Below, piece by piece: positions 10,608 through 20,666 of a stretch of DNA of 64,000 nt; within the stretch, counting starts at the first letter, position 1; each line of letters starts with the position of its first letter. A program made the position numbers and the translations under genes. Origin of the DNA: Castanea sativa (Eukaryota > Streptophyta > Magnoliopsida > Fagales > Fagaceae); assembly GCF_040712315.1 (NCBI RefSeq), contig NC_134020.1, positions 10,630,251 to 10,694,250 of the forward strand, read 5' to 3'. Below the pieces are notes generated by a model. The model was not told the origin of the DNA. It ran no database searches and worked only from the letters and a program-made list of their open reading frames with translations.

Positions 10608-11041
10608 CTGTCACCTACACGTGACGGTAAACCCTAAGACACTGGCGGATCTAAAATAGATGACAGTAGTACAAAATCTAAAAGGAAAGACTTTTAAGGA
10701 AAGAAGAATACATACCGGTCAGAATTGGACACCAGACGTGGATAGATGACAGATGATCTAGCTGAACGGTATGATTATCTGATACAGGCGACGGTGGTGC
10801 TCTAACCTCAAGATTTCTATGAAAAGCGAACAATGAGGGGTGGAAAGGCAGGTTTATATAAAGGAAACGGCACGGAATACGAACGGACGCTTCATTTTGA
10901 GTGACGAGCTACTGGGTGAACGCCATGTGTCCAGCATTATTAACGACCCCCAGCCAGCCTGTCACGGAAGGTTTGGTTTCTTAAGAAAAGAACTGAACCG
11001 TCACTCCACGGGTCCGTCCATGCAGAGATCACGGACCCATG
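10608..11041 (-). promoter_or_regulatory. Candidate promoter region of the E1 antisense gene
   Basis: No coding frame is credible. A TATA-like tttatataaa (10854-10863, palindromic) is followed on the - strand by about 245 bp to the first Met of the antisense gene. Placement just inside the 3' LTR is what one would expect for an independent antisense promoter. Inferred only. Confidence 0.4.
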
Positions 11042-11056
11042 GAGTGAGGGGGCAAC
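11042..11056 (+). other. E1 polypurine tract
   Basis: The purine-rich gagtgagggggcaac abuts the 3' LTR start and fits the plus-strand primer site. Confidence 0.8.
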
Positions 11057-11704
11057 TGAAGAGGGTAAAATTAGGGATGACGGAATCCTTTTAATAAACG
11101 TGACGGTGCTAGAACTGATTTGATGATAGTGGACGGGTCCAAGGGACACGGATACAAGGTGGACGGATCCAAGGGCCACGGATACAAGGTGGACGGATCC
11201 AAGGGACACGGATACAAGGTGGACGGATCCAAGGGCCATGTGTCATCCCCCTAGTATTTAAGTGATCTCCAAGAACTCTTAAGTGGAAACAACTTGCGCC
11301 TCACGATTGATTCTAAGGAGTCCTAATATGAATAGAATTCTAATTAAAAAAGATTCCGCAATATATACCATTAATGATGATCTCCCCTACAAGGAAAAGA
11401 ACTCTAGGAAATGCACAAAATCTAAGAGGTCCTCTCCTAGAAGGAAAGAACCTCTTGGCCAAGGCATGGATGTTAACCCTACACTACTATAAATACTCCA
11501 AAATCCTCATAAATCAAGGTACGCATAATTTACCCCAGCTCTGGCATTCTAGAGTTGTGTAGAGTTCTAACTTGACCTTCGGAGGGTATTAGGCTGGCAC
11601 CACACCAGTGCTCTCTGTTGGGTCATCTCTTTTTGTACTGTGCAGGTATTGTTTTAAGCGTGTGAGAACCGTGTGACTAACTGGTGGTTTTTCCGGCATC
11701 ATCA
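11057..11704 (+). repeat. E1 3' LTR
   Basis: It starts tgaagagggtaaaatt and ends ggcatcatca, followed by the TSD ataaa. It matches the 5' LTR closely apart from two extra copies of a 30-bp unit (units at 11131, 11161 and 11191, plus a partial one at 11221). Confidence 0.93.
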
Positions 11705-11750
11705 ATAAAGAAGCAGGATTCTCAAAAAAGAAGAAGGAAGAAAACAAAGG

Positions 11751-12178
11751 GTATGTTTGGTAACTACTTTTTCTCTTTATTTGTTGTTTTAAAAAACAAT
11801 TTTCTATTTTTAAGACTAGAAAACTTGTTTGGCAACCCAAAATGGACAGAAAACAAAAATTGTTCTCGAAACTCAAATTGTGAAGAAAACTGAAAACATG
11901 CAAAATGTTGTTTTCAGTTTTTAATTTTCAAAAGTTAATGAAAACATGCATTTAATTTAATGTATCTGTCTTATTTAATGAGTTAGGATTAGAGTTCAAA
12001 TTCTAGTGACAACATATTCTAGAATTTTCTATTTTTTTCTTCAAAAAACTATCTTTTTAATTTCAATTAACCAAATATTTTTTTTGATTTCAAAAATACA
12101 AGAAAATTATTTTTTCTTTATATTCCCAAAAACAAGTTTTTGAAAATAGAAAACAAAAACTATTACCAAACATAACCA
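11751..12178. mobile_element. MITE with gtatgtttggtaac-type terminal inverted repeats
   Basis: The left end, ggtatgtttggtaact, is matched in inverted orientation by the right end ctattaccaaacataacc; the body is A/T-rich and non-coding with further inverted similarity (tttgttttc / gaaaacaaa). Flanking aaag or aaa could be the TSD; the exact boundary is ambiguous by a base. Superfamily not certain (hAT or PIF/Harbinger). Confidence 0.65.
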
Positions 12179-12999
12179 AAGTTTCTCTTTTAAAGAAGAA
12201 CATTGTTATTGTACAAGAGATACCCTTATTCCCCACGTAATACAAAAGTTGAACAGAGCAAGAGTGATTCTCTCTTGCTAAAACTATGGTTTTTCATCTC
12301 TTTCTTAGGGTTTTCCACGTACATTCATTTCCTACTTTACATTCTCGTAAACACTTTCTTTTTCTCTAGATATTATAATGTCAAAACTTGCATTTTTGTT
12401 AATTATGAGCTTTTTCATCAAGATGTACTTTTAGATAGCTTATTTACTATCCCATATAAGCTCAAATTTAACTTGCACATACAGCTCTTTATTAGAAATT
12501 CTAGACTAGGAGTTCCAAATATGTTGATACTATCTTTACATATAACTAGTAAGTTACGAGTGCGATGCACATATAATGTTGTAATATTTTATGTAAGATG
12601 ATTTTGAAGAATGTTGTATATGTTGAAGTAATGAGAAAAAAAAAAACTATGGGGGAATATTATAGAATAAAATTTGATAAAGAATGTTTCTTTTTCTTTC
12701 TCCTTAATTCTAAAACAAAATACACATTTCAAACACCTACAATAAATCACATCTACATGATTTACCAAGCCCACAACTTCCGACCTTAACATCAAAATTG
12801 TAATTTTTGTTGCAACTCAATATAAAATGCAAGCCCCCCTTCCTTGGTTGTACCTAACTCATACGAGTTAGGATTATTTGAAACAATAATGTTAGAGCTA
12901 GGTAGGTGTTGTCAAAAGATTGAAGGTAAATGATATCGTTTTTTGTTTGTGTATTTGACATGGTATGGTATGAAGGGCTATAGGTAGGTATATATAAAG
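12179..12999. other. AT-rich intergenic stretch, nothing assigned
   Basis: I see no recognisable gene. A 132-codon open frame at 12203-12601 is Phe/Leu/Tyr-rich, as expected from AT-rich DNA, and matches no family I know. The segment aagttacgagtgcgatgcac at 12551 resembles a motif common in plant repeats but has no clear boundaries. Confidence 0.5.
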
Positions 13000-13183
13000 G
13001 GGTAGAAGTAGAAGTTGAAAAGAGGAAGACACGTTGGCTCGTAGTACCAAGAAATCCAAAGGCAGCCACTCATCTGCAGGGGAGAAGGAGAATGGTTTGG
13101 GCAAGAATATGGGGAGTTATAAAGATAGGTTAGTGGGCGCAATCTAAGGAGCTTTTGAACAAGCTTTTGGCTTTGATTGCTCC

Positions 13184-13994
13184 ATGCATGAAGATCTTGT
13201 TTCCGATAATGAAGAGGAACAGAGCCATGAAGGTAGCGCTAGGGTCTACTATTCCAAAGAAGATAAGATCCGCATGAGATCTCCTTGGCATAAAGCTCTG
13301 ATTATCAAAACGTTTGGGAGAAGAATGGGCTTCTCCTTCCTCGTTGAAAAGATACGAAGCATGTGGAAACCATCTGGGGGTATGGATTGTATTGATTTTG
13401 GATTCGATTATTACTTAGTTAAATTCGAGTTAGTGGATGATGTGGATCATATTCTCAAGGGGGGCCCGTGGTTCATTGGACAACACTTTTTGACTATTAG
13501 ACAATGGGAATTGGAGTTCAAGGCTTTCATTTGCAACGCTGTCCTCGGTGGCGGTGTGGATAAGGCTACCAGAGTTGCCCATAGAGTTTTATGAGAATAC
13601 TGCACTTCTCAAGATTGGGAGAGCCATTGGTCCAGTTCTACGGATAGACTCACACATGGCCAATGGTGAGAGAGGCCATTTTACGAGACTATGCATACAA
13701 GTTAATTTAGATAAGCCATTGATAAGGACTATTTATCTTAGTAAGCTAGCTCAGTGTGTGCAATATGAAGGGATCAATGCCTTATGCTTTTCTTGTGGAA
13801 GGATTGGGCACAAGGTTGAGACATGCCCTCACATCATTAGAGAGGCCTCAACAAAGGCAGCGAAGGATCGTTGTACATATTCTCAAGAACAGGGGAATGA
13901 ACAAGGGGTAGGGAAGGATGAAACGGAGTTGAACAGGAAGGAAGACTATGGGGAATGGATGGTGTTAGCCGGCGGAAGCCCAGTGGCAAGATGA
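13184..13994 (+). pseudogene. LINE ORF1 (DUF4283 plus zinc knuckle)
   Basis: The first part has the DUF4283 domain of plant LINE ORF1 proteins (RSPWHKALIIKTFGRRMGF, then VDHILKGGPWFIGQHFLTI). A frameshift near 13550 moves the rest into another frame, which reads VWIRLPELPIEFYEN, IGRAIGPVLRID, and then a perfect CX2CX4HX4C knuckle, CFSCGRIGHKVETC (13785-13825). The protein coats LINE RNA. A long, Lys/Ser-rich poorly conserved region follows up to about 14950. Context: first ORF of the element, upstream of the endonuclease. Confidence 0.88.
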
Positions 13995-14116
13995 GAGTGA
14001 AGTTGCAAGTTGTGGTGCAAAGCCATACATGCGAGACTAGTTTAGAACATAGCTACCTAGTTCGGACTAGGGTAGTGGAGTAGAGCAATAGGGATGGGAA
14101 AAGAAAAGCTACTAAC

Positions 14117-14990
14117 ATGCAACCTGTTGCGTCAGTCAGTGAGCCCAGTAAGACTAGCACATCAAATCCTAACAAACTAAACATGGGTAAAGGAGCTAAA
14201 GGTAAGAGCTCCAGTGCCAAAGCTAAACAAAAAGCTATTAGTTTAGTTGGAAATCAACCAAACGGGGTGGGCCTTAGTTTCAAAACTGGTGAGGCCTATA
14301 TTGGTTTGGGTAAAGGTTTTATGAGTAGGGATGGGGATTGCCAAGGCCCGTTCGTTTTCTCCAGCCCTCTTGGAAATATTATATACGCTAAAGCTGAAGT
14401 CAACAAGGCAGTAACTACCCCTTCTAAAGGAAACAACAATGGAGAGGCAAGATCCAATCGAGGTTTGGGGATGGTTCGAGATGGAGCTTATGGTGGCATG
14501 GAAGAACATGTTCCTGCTAATAGAAACGAGTAGAAGGTTGGGGTTCTTGTTGGTGAAGGATGAAGTGTGGGTAACAACTCCAAACCCTTGAAGAAGGTTT
14601 CTATCGGACAGACCGCCGGTACTAGTGCTGCCGAAGAAAAAATTAGGATCATCAGCAACAGAATTAAGCACTCTAATTTCGAAAAAATTGTTGACAGAGA
14701 TAGAGGTGGAATGGACTCAGCCCGTGATAACCGTGAGGGAGATTTTGGAGGGCAAACCGGTGGAATGCTGGATGATGGACAATGTATATCGGGTAAAAAT
14801 GATCCAACTTGCGAAGCCAATGATCAGTGGAACAATCCTGATAAGGGCAACACAAGACACATTGGGGATCATCAAGCACTCCATAACTCTACTTCGGGGG
14901 AGGTGGGAGTTGAGGATGGATCTGATGGAGGAATGGAGATTGAGGGACACTAAAGATGCTTCTTCTCTGTCTCATTTTAATACTACTACA
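14117..14990 (+). other. LINE ORF1 C-terminal / inter-ORF low-complexity region
   Basis: Several overlapping frames (e.g. 14117-14533 and 14567-14953) are open but Gly/Asn/Lys-rich with no domain I recognise. In related LINEs this is the fast-evolving tail of ORF1 and the junction with ORF2. No separate gene is claimed. Confidence 0.5.
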
Positions 14991-15004
14991 ACCCCAAATA
15001 GAAT

Positions 15005-15700
15005 AGTGAATATTCTGATATGGAATTGTAGGGGAGCTATGAAACCCCTTTTTAGGAAGACTGTTATGGATTTGGTGGCTTGGCATTCCCCAATTATCAT
15101 GGTGATTACAGAAACAAGATTAAGCGGTGCGAGGGCTAAAGAGATTATTGAGACTCTACCTTTTGATAGGGCAGAAGTGATAGACTCTATTGGGTTTGTT
15201 GGAGGGATTTCGCTACTTTGGAGTTCTAATCTAGTGCATGTGGATATCCTGGCAACAACTGAGCAGGAGATTCATGCTATTATCTGGGTAAGATCTCAAT
15301 CCCTTTATTAGTTAATTAGTGCCATATATGCTAGCCCTAGATTTGCGGAAAGATGTATTCTTTGGGATAATTTAAAAATGTTAGCTAATCTGCATAATCT
15401 CCCTTGGGCCCTCATGGGTGATTTTAATGAAGTGCTCTCTGAGGAGGAAAAATATGGTGGGAATTTGCTTAAGGAGGGTAAGAGCAATAAAAGATTGTAT
15501 GGATGCTTGCCATGTGATGGATTTAGGTTTCTCAGGGCCAAAGTTTACTTGGTCCAATAAGAGGGAATATGGTGATCTAATTCAATGCAGGCTGGACAGA
15601 TGTTGGGCTAACCTAGAGTGAAAGGAATCCTTCCCAGAGGCTAATGTCACTCACCTGGCCAAAATCAATTCCGACCATTGCCCACTGATTTCAAATCTGA
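15005..15700 (+). pseudogene. LINE ORF2 endonuclease domain
   Basis: An exonuclease-endonuclease-phosphatase type endonuclease, which nicks the target DNA. It starts with NILIWNCRGA and continues with PIIMVITETRLSG (catalytic-type Glu), GFVGGISLLWSS, then after a TAG (15309) LPWALMGDFNEVLSEEE (Asp/Asn pair), FTWSN and CRLDRCWANLE in a shifted frame, and ends with NSDHCPLI (catalytic His) near 15668-15690. All key blocks are present in order, but one nonsense codon and frameshifts disrupt it. Confidence 0.9.
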
Positions 15701-15708
15701 ATCCTAGT

Positions 15709-17150
15709 ATGGGAAATGTCACTGACAGACCCTTTAGATTTCAGTCCATTTGGCTTAACCATAAGGATTTCACATCTGTGGTTAGGGCAGCTTGGACAAG
15801 TCAAGACGTTAGATTGAAGGGTGCTATCTCGAGCTTTATTTTGAAAGCTCAGAAATGGAACAAGGATGTTTTTGGAAATGTTTTTGTCAGGAAAAATAAA
15901 ATCATGGCCAGACTGCTAGGCACTCAAAAAGCTTTAGCCTCTCAGCCAAACCCCTTTCTTCTTAACCTCCAAAACCAATTGTCTGAGGAGTATAATCTTA
16001 TTTTTCAAATGGAAGAGGAAATATGGGCAATGAAAGCAAGAACAAATTGGATCATTTTGGGAGAAAGAAATACTTCCTACTTCCATATGTCAACGCTTGC
16101 TTGAAGAAGCAAGAATAGAATCACGACCATCCAGAATGGTGATAGGGAATGGGTGCACAATGTGGAAGAAGTTAAAGGTATATTTACTTCAAGCTTCAAG
16201 AAGCTTTACTAGACTGAGCAATACTACTGTCACATTAACCCTCAATGGAATTCTGATTGGTGTGCTAAACTTAGCCTTGAAGAGGCTAGAGGGTTGTCTC
16301 TCATCCCTTCTAATAAGGAAATTTGGACTGCCTTGAAGTCTATGAAACCTTTTAAAGCCCCGGGGGTTGATGGACTGCATGCAGGTTTTTTATAGAGATT
16401 CTGGCTCATTGTTGGGAACTCGGTGAAGAAGGAAGTAACTAAAGCTTTCACAAGGTACAAAAAAAAAAAAAGTCCCTGAGTACCTCAATCAGACTCTTAT
16501 TGCTCTCATCCCTAAATAGCTTGGTCTTGAAACTGTCAGCCATTATAGACCTATAAGCCTTTGTAATACGGTGTATAAGGTCATCTCAAAGATCATTGTC
16601 CAAAGACTTAGACCCCTCCACCCTTCTATGATTTGCCCCTTGCAGACTGCCTTCTTAGAAGGGAGAAGGGCCTCAGATAATGTTGTTATTGCTCAAGAAT
16701 TAATATATTCTCTAAAAAGAAGGAAAGGGAAGGAAGGTTACATGGTAGTCAAAATTGACCTTGAGAAGGCTTATGACCGTCTTGAGTGGAGTTTTGTTAA
16801 AATGGTCCTTGAACATTATGGCCTTCCCCAAAATATTATAAAACTTGTTATGAGTTGTATTTCCACAATAACCACAGCTTTACTCTTCAATGGCAGCAAG
16901 TTAGAAGCCTTCCAACCCTCGCGAGGGATTAGACAAGGCAATCCAATATCACCTTATATTTTTCTGTTGTGTATGGAGTTTCTTGTAAGCAAATCACTTC
17001 CATGTGTGAAGCTAGAAGGTGGGACAAGATTAAAGCTTCGAGGAATGGTCCAAGCTTCTCCCATGTTTTCTTTGCTGATGATTAATGCTTTTTACCAAGG
17101 CTGATCATAAGAATTGTGAGCCTATCATTGAAGTCTTAGATAACTTCTAC
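15709..17150 (+). pseudogene. LINE ORF2 reverse transcriptase, N-terminal and palm part
   Basis: After a linker (FRFQSIWLNHKDF, KNKIMARLLG, ARTNWIILGERNTSYFH) comes the RT proper: ALIPK and HYRPISLCNTVYKVISKI near 16505-16590, QTAFLEGRRASDNVVIAQE, VVKIDLEKAYDRLEWSF, GIRQGNPISPYIFLLCMEFL, and the catalytic FADD at 17071-17082 in a shifted frame and followed by TAA. The frame changes several times and an A-rich slip occurs at 16460. The sequence then breaks at about 17165, where the inverted block starts. Confidence 0.9.
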
Positions 17151-17164
17151 AATCTTGCAGGACA

Positions 17165-18290
17165 GAAAATGCCAAAACAATTGGGCAACCTCATAGTCCC
17201 TTAGCAGATGCTCAACTGATTCATTACTTTTTTGACACAAACCACATGTGGGGTCAAGATTTAAACCCCTTCAACCAAGCATTTCTCCAGTGGGAACTCC
17301 ATTATGTAGACAAAGCCACAGAAAAAACTAAATTTTAGGGGGAGCTTCAACCTTCCAGACCCAAGCAATTGGATTTGTTTCTAGGTTCAAAGGATTTAAA
17401 TTCCTTGCTAGCAAGTAAGCTGATTTCATTGAGAATGTGCCATCTTTGGAAAAGGCCCAATGAAGAGTATCTTCTGTATTTTGATTCAGAGACAATGGGG
17501 TTACTTTAATCACATTAAGAATTTCATCTGGTATCTCAAAGGAGATGCTTGGGCTTCTCCATTCACTTTCATTGTTGAAGCACTGATTGATAGTAACCTG
17601 ATCTTCATCCCTATTCAGAGGTCCTTCAATGAGATTTCAAAGTCTGCCATTGGGAGCCAAAAATCCAGCCAAACATTGATTGACTCACCATTTCTCACAG
17701 CCCATTTTAAACTCTTAACATATATTGGGCCCCCTTTTTACAGGCAGCCCAAACACTTGAGCAAGGGCTTAATCTTCCTTCCTCCAACCTTCAGATAGTC
17801 AGGTATTTTGCAGCCAACATTCGAGCCCAAGGAGCCTCTTGATCACTAGCCAACCTCTAGCACATCTTGGCAAGAATGGCTAGGTTCCTATCCTTCATAG
17901 AATGGAGACCCAAACCGCCCAAATCTTTAGGCAGTGTCACTGTGCTCCACTTAACCATGTGCATTCTTCTCTTTTCCTCCATTGACCCCTAAAGGAAGTC
18001 TCTAATAGTCTTGTCTATTGCATCACACACTTTGATAGGGAGTGCTTGGCATTGCATGTAATATTCTGATATTGGGGCAGTTGCTGTTTTCGAAAGAACA
18101 AGCTTTCCTGCCCTTGAAAGTAGTTTAGTCTTCCAACCAGCAAGTTTATTTTGAATCTTCCACCACAAAATTGTAAGCAATCCTGGCTCTACTCTGTTGA
18201 AGGAGAGGAAAGCCAAGATATCTTCCAAGATTAGTGGTTGCAGGAATTCCCATTTTCCCACAAATGAATCTCCTTCTTCTCCTTTTGACA
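17165..18290 (-). pseudogene. Inverted LINE block: RT C-terminus and zinc-binding region
   Basis: On the - strand, from about 18290 downwards, the order is FSPNV, NLGRYLGFPLL-like, WKTKLLSRAGKLVL, YYMQCQALPIKVCDAID, DLGGLGLHSMKDRN, then FSMKSAYLLARNLNP and CGLCQKSNESVEHLL-like residues near 17200. This is exactly the piece missing between the RT palm on the left and RNase H on the right, so the block was flipped in place. Multiple stops. The breakpoints are approximate to within about 15 bp. Confidence 0.88.
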
Positions 18291-19087
18291 TTTGGGGAAA
18301 AGAGGATTCTTGGGCTCGGGAAATTTTCAACTTACCCCTTAGTAAATGGCTAGAGATCAATTGCCAGAAAGATGTCAGTTCCAATGTAATGGGCTTGCCG
18401 TGGAAGATTTTGTTTCCTATGGGGGTATGGCACCTTTGGCTGCACAAAAATGAGTTCACGTTCAGACCGGGAAGGGTGGATCGTTTGAGCTTCAATAGAT
18501 GCATTAAAGATAGTGCTGAGTTTTACTCCTTTGGCATCAATTCGAAGGTAGAAAATCTCAAATCTGTCATTCTCGTTGGCTGGATCAAACCCCCTAAGGG
18601 GTGGACAAAACTCAATTTTGATGGTTCAATGATGGGCAGTACTGGGAAGGCAGGGGGAGGAGGGTTGGTCTGAAATCATGATGGGGAATGGTTGAAAGGT
18701 TATGCAAGACCTCTCGGGTTCACCAACAATTGCAGGGCAGAACTTTGGGCTTTAAGAGATGGCTTGGTATTAGCGAAGGCAATGGGGTTGAATAGCCTTA
18801 TTGTTGAGCTTGATGCTCTAAGTGTAGTGCTGCTCATGACAAATAACAATGTCAACTTGCTAATGGAACCCTTATTGACTAATTGCAGGAACCTGCTGAG
18901 GGAAATCCCCAATAAACAGATTATTCATGCCTTTTGCGAAGCTAACCAATGCGTTGATGCATTGGCAAAGTTGGGAGCTACTACTATGTCTTCTTTTGTT
19001 GTTTTTGAAAACCCACTGCCTGTGGTGGGTAGTCTTTTAGCTTATGATAAAGTGAACATGTGTTGTAACAAAATTGTTAATTCCTAA
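18291..19087 (+). pseudogene. LINE zinc-region end and terminal RNase H
   Basis: Back on the + strand: WGKEDSWAREIFNLPLSKWL and WHLWLHKNEFTFR, then the RNase H domain: WTKLNFDGSMMGSTGKAG (catalytic Asp), a TGA at 18671 between GGGGLV and NHDGEW, FTNNCRAELWALRDGLVLA (Glu), LIVELDALSVV (Asp) and EANQCVDALAKLGA (Asp). The final stop at 19085 is followed by a short 3' UTR and the A-tail. Confidence 0.9.
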
Positions 19088-19131
19088 GTTTAATGCAATT
19101 CCTTCGTTTACCAAAAAAAAAGGGTAGAAGT

Positions 19132-20404
19132 GCAAAATGTGAAAATGGTGCATTCAAATGCAAAGAGTTTTGTGAGTATATGTGAAAGATGAAAAGTCTT
19201 GAAACATTGAACCAAATAATACAAAAAATATATATTTTTTTTAATTAGAAAAGTTTTGAAACAATGAACCAAATGAAATGAAAAGTCAATATTTAATTTG
19301 TTCTTATCTTTGATGTGGCACTTGAGAACATTTCAATTCTCTTTGCATAGAATACGCTACTTGATAGAACCTCATACTTTCCCACATGAGATCTTTGCTA
19401 TATATATATATATATATATATATATTGATTAGAATAGAATTGTTTAGTGTCCGCTTCCCTATGCTTCTGAAAATAACCCTATTATCTAATTGAAAATGAG
19501 TTAAAGATCAGATGAATTAAGGGTATAAAGGTAAATTGAGAAATAAAAAATCACATATATTCTATATTTAAAATATAACCACTTAACATAATAAATAAAT
19601 AAATAAAATATAACTACTTGCAACTTTAAAAATTTTGTATTTTTGTATTATTTAAAATTGAAGAACCTCTAAACACACTTGTTACGCATGTGAACATGCT
19701 AGTTTATATAATCAATAAAGGCTTTTAGATATATATTTAATTCTATGTTTGAATCAAGGGAGATGGGAGAAAAAGAGAGTACAGGAGAGAGGAAGTGGTG
19801 CATGGAATATTCCCACCCAAACACACTCAATTTCCTACCAGGCATTTCTAGCTATTGTTGCCGTGGGCTGATTTCCAAACCACATGTAATTGCATTATAT
19901 GACCAATAATAATGGTCCCAACTCTAGAAGTCCAGTGAGTCAGTGACCATGAGTACCAGAATCATTACTGGATGGACATGGGAACTAGCACCAACTGATG
20001 TTCCTATAGTATATACTTGAATGAGATGATGACTTGAGAAAAAAAATGTTCATGAATATATCCTAATTATCTTTAATTAACTCATGGGTCAGCTTTAGGT
20101 TTGATTCCCACAGAATAACTTGCTTGAAGTGGTAAGAGGATGATTTCGTGTATGCATAAGGATTAGTCTCCACTCAAATGGAGTAGGAATATCCTAATGC
20201 GAGCTCCTAAAATAACACATTGTATTCAAGGTTGTAACTGTAATTTAATCCAATTTAAATGGAATCAACAACCATCCTTGTCTTAATTTGACGATAGGAT
20301 GAGCTCGATTCGTTAAAATATGAGTACTACTGGTTTATGTACATCTAATACCTTACAAGAGAGCAGTAACATCAATAAACCATGTCGTTTCACTGGGCCT
20401 GTCC
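19132..20404. other. Intergenic DNA between LINE and CLPS1 3' end
   Basis: AT-rich and non-coding; it should contain the CLPS1 3' UTR at its right end (CLPS1 runs leftwards). A TA dinucleotide tract sits at about 19401-19425 and a short AAAT run near 19591. I see no gene. Confidence 0.6.
19400..19426. repeat. (TA)n microsatellite
   Basis: About 13 TA units in a row. Confidence 0.95.
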
Positions 20405-20666
20405 TCAGCACCCGCCACTTGCAGGTTCAATTGAGCTGAGAAGTCCATTGCCCCTTAGTTGCATGCAGTGATCTTCGGCATCTGCCTGGGCACAAATTAT
20501 CAACCCTGCCAAGCCATTGTAATGTGCTTCTTGCATAATATTAACTGCATTATCAAGAGTCATCCCAGGGATAACCTTCATCAGTACTTGGACAACATAT
20601 TCCCGTTTATTGTAGTTGTCATTATGCACTATAACACGATATGGTGGAGCCGTTTTCCTTGATTTC
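20405..20666 (-). CDS. CLPS1: CLPS1 exon 3 (ClpS core domain)
   Basis: The acceptor ctgtttag ends at 20667. The exon completes an Arg codon and then reads KSRKTAPPYRV, HNDNYNKREYVVQVLMKVIP, DNAVNIMQEAHYNGLAG, CAQADAEDHCMQLRGNGLLS and a stop at 20405-20407. It is entirely open and strongly conserved; the only notable change is GLAGLII where plants usually have GLAVVI or similar. This is the whole substrate-binding and ClpC-docking domain. Confidence 0.95.

Larger units (their letters stand above)
1549..11704 (+). mobile_element. E1: complete Tat-lineage Ty3/gypsy LTR retrotransposon
   Basis: The element is bounded by two LTRs (587 and 648 bp) that begin TG and end CA, and by a perfect 5-bp TSD, ataaa, at 1544-1548 and 11705-11709. 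Inside, all on the + strand, are a primer-binding site, gag, aspartic protease, RT, RNase H, a second (archaeal-type) RNase H and integrase. The protease-RT-RH-IN order defines Ty3/gypsy and the second RNase H defines the Tat (Ogre/Retand) group. Between integrase and the 3' LTR lie about 3.6 kb containing a 70-bp tandem array and a spliced antisense gene. Gag and pol share one frame but contain many stop codons, so it is non-autonomous now. Confidence 0.95.
13010..19121 (+). mobile_element. Full-length LINE with internal inversion
   Basis: The element starts after gggtagaagt (13000-13009) and ends in ttaccaaaaaaaaa at 19121, after which gggtagaagt recurs (19122-19131): a 10-bp TSD plus an A-tail, the signature of target-primed reverse transcription. 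It holds an ORF1 with a nucleic-acid-binding zinc knuckle, an apurinic-type endonuclease, RT and a terminal RNase H. The block 17165 to about 18290, covering the C-terminal RT and start of the zinc-binding region, is on the opposite strand, while both flanks are collinear. Frameshifts and stops are frequent, so it is inactive. Confidence 0.93.

Noticed and set aside
10940..11239. Repetitive open frame on the - strand (GSVHLVSV repeats)
   Set aside because: It is only the translation of the 30-bp tandem units in the E1 3' LTR.
12203..12601. 132-codon open frame in AT-rich intergenic DNA
   Set aside because: Composition is that of random AT-rich sequence (Phe, Leu, Tyr, Ile), no domain, no splice or promoter context.
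20405..20666. Bacterial clpS contamination
   Set aside because: Spliced exons with GT-AG junctions, a transit-peptide exon and plant-type ClpS1 residues show it is a nuclear plant gene.
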